Shown here: positions 52,335-52,643 of the stretch, piece after piece
How the letters are laid out: every line of letters begins with the position of its first letter
How positions within the stretch are numbered: position 1 is the first letter of the stretch
NCBI GenBank assembly: GCA_029257045.1
Contig: JARIDB010000020.1
Coordinates: forward strand, 1-52,643
Direction of reading: 5' to 3'
DNA: 52,643 bases
Source of the DNA: Clostridium sp.
GTDB taxonomy: Bacteria; Bacillota; Clostridia; Clostridiales; Clostridiaceae
Translations under genes and position numbers: made by a program
The notes under the pieces: generated by a model
Seen by the model: the letters and a program-made list of their open reading frames with translations, nothing else
What the model was told of the DNA's origin: nothing
Databases searched by the model: none

Positions 52335-52643
52335 ATGGCTAATATTAATGAAACCATTTCTGAGGTAGCAAAGTTAAATCCTGAACTTGCTCGTCAGATT
52401 CAGAAATATGTGAAGGATCATTCATATGGTCTTGTATTTGAGCGTAATTTACCAGAAGCGATTAGATTGTATAAGAAAGAACCAATTGCTGGTGATACAG
52501 TGAATATCCTTCCTGAGCGTGGAAATGAAGAGAAGGATGAAAATAAGATTCCGTGGATTGTGAAGACAATCAAAGAGGGAGTAGTAACTCTTGAGCATGA
52601 TGGTGAAACAAAAGAAGTTGCAGTTGAAGATATTGTAGTGCTT
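52335..52643 (+). CDS. Site-specific DNA methyltransferase, N-terminal part (3' truncated by window)
   Basis: The first 103 residues are visible. 'NPELARQIQKYVKDHSYGLV', 'FERNLPEAIRLY', 'GDTVNILPERG' and 'PWIVKTIKEGVVTLEHDGET' match the N-terminal region that precedes the catalytic DPPY motif in large adenine-specific methyltransferases of the type III Mod/defence-island kind; the catalytic part is outside the window. ATG 52335 follows GGAGGAATAGGAA. Arginine is encoded by CGT in three of four cases, whereas the rest of the window uses AGA almost throughout, and GAG/CAG codons are more frequent, which suggests recent acquisition. No restriction or helicase partner is in view. Confidence 0.65.
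   Translation, partial: MANINETISEVAKLNPELARQIQKYVKDHSYGLVFERNLPEAIRLYKKEPIAGDTVNILPERGNEEKDENKIPWIVKTIKEGVVTLEHDGETKEVAVEDIVVL

Noticed and set aside
1..52643. CRISPR arrays, insertion sequences, prophage genes, rRNA
   Set aside because: No regularly spaced repeats, transposase or phage structural genes, or rRNA sequence were seen.

Overview
This window is a low-GC, AT-rich stretch of chromosome from a spore-forming anaerobe, almost certainly Clostridium sensu stricto or a close relative. The evidence is gene content and order: murC-purR-spoVG-glmU-prs, then pth-mfd-prsA-spoVT-spoVB-like-hup-rqcP-yabP-yabQ-divIC-like-S1-tRNAs-spoIIE-tilS-hpt-ftsH, and finally fhs, coaX-dusB and greA-lysS. 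The anaerobic ribonucleotide reductase activase, many TTG/GTG starts and almost exclusive AGA arginine codons agree with this. Sporulation genes (spoVG, spoVT, yabP, yabQ, spoIIE) mark an endospore former.

Region 1 (1-6.7 kb): the end of a CapA-like gene, nrdG, an unrecognised membrane protein, a guanine-class purine riboswitch with xpt, a convergent MecA/PBP3-type lipoprotein penicillin-binding protein, and pepA. Between the PBP and pepA the minus strand carries a compact candidate small RNA: a sigma-G-like promoter, a short hairpin, a C-rich single-stranded stretch and a strong terminator.

Region 2 (6.8-13.9 kb): a cobalamin riboswitch heads an operon for an LPXTG-anchored beta-propeller protein, a membrane-tethered DUF4430 (transcobalamin-like) protein and a complete ECF transporter (T, fused A-A, S). 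I read this as a surface-to-membrane cobalamin capture and import system.

Region 3 (13.9-20.3 kb): asnS with an Asn-specific T-box leader, a metallophosphoesterase, a proline peptidase, a purine nucleoside phosphorylase and murC, mostly on the minus strand.

Region 4 (20.4-33.2 kb): purR, spoVG (with a consensus sigma-H promoter), glmU, prs, a two-component system followed by an HtrA-like protein lacking the catalytic His and Ser, pth, mfd and prsA.

Region 5 (33.2-46.2 kb): the sporulation/division cluster. The mazG (yabN) gene expected between the SpoVB-like flippase and hup is only a remnant with three in-frame stop codons. Five tRNA genes (Leu, fMet, fMet, Met, Leu) precede spoIIE, whose promoter has the 21-bp -35/-10 spacing typical of Spo0A-activated promoters.

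Region 6 (46.2-52.6 kb): fhs, coaX, dusB, greA and lysS. Immediately after the lysS terminator the composition changes: a frameshifted small ribbon-helix-helix-like gene and the start of a DNA methyltransferase with CGT arginine codons mark the edge of an acquired, probably defence-related, island.

At least two families of dispersed palindromic repeats lie between genes (2504-2628 / 27906-27953 / 42142-42240, and 24408-24530 / 33337-33430).
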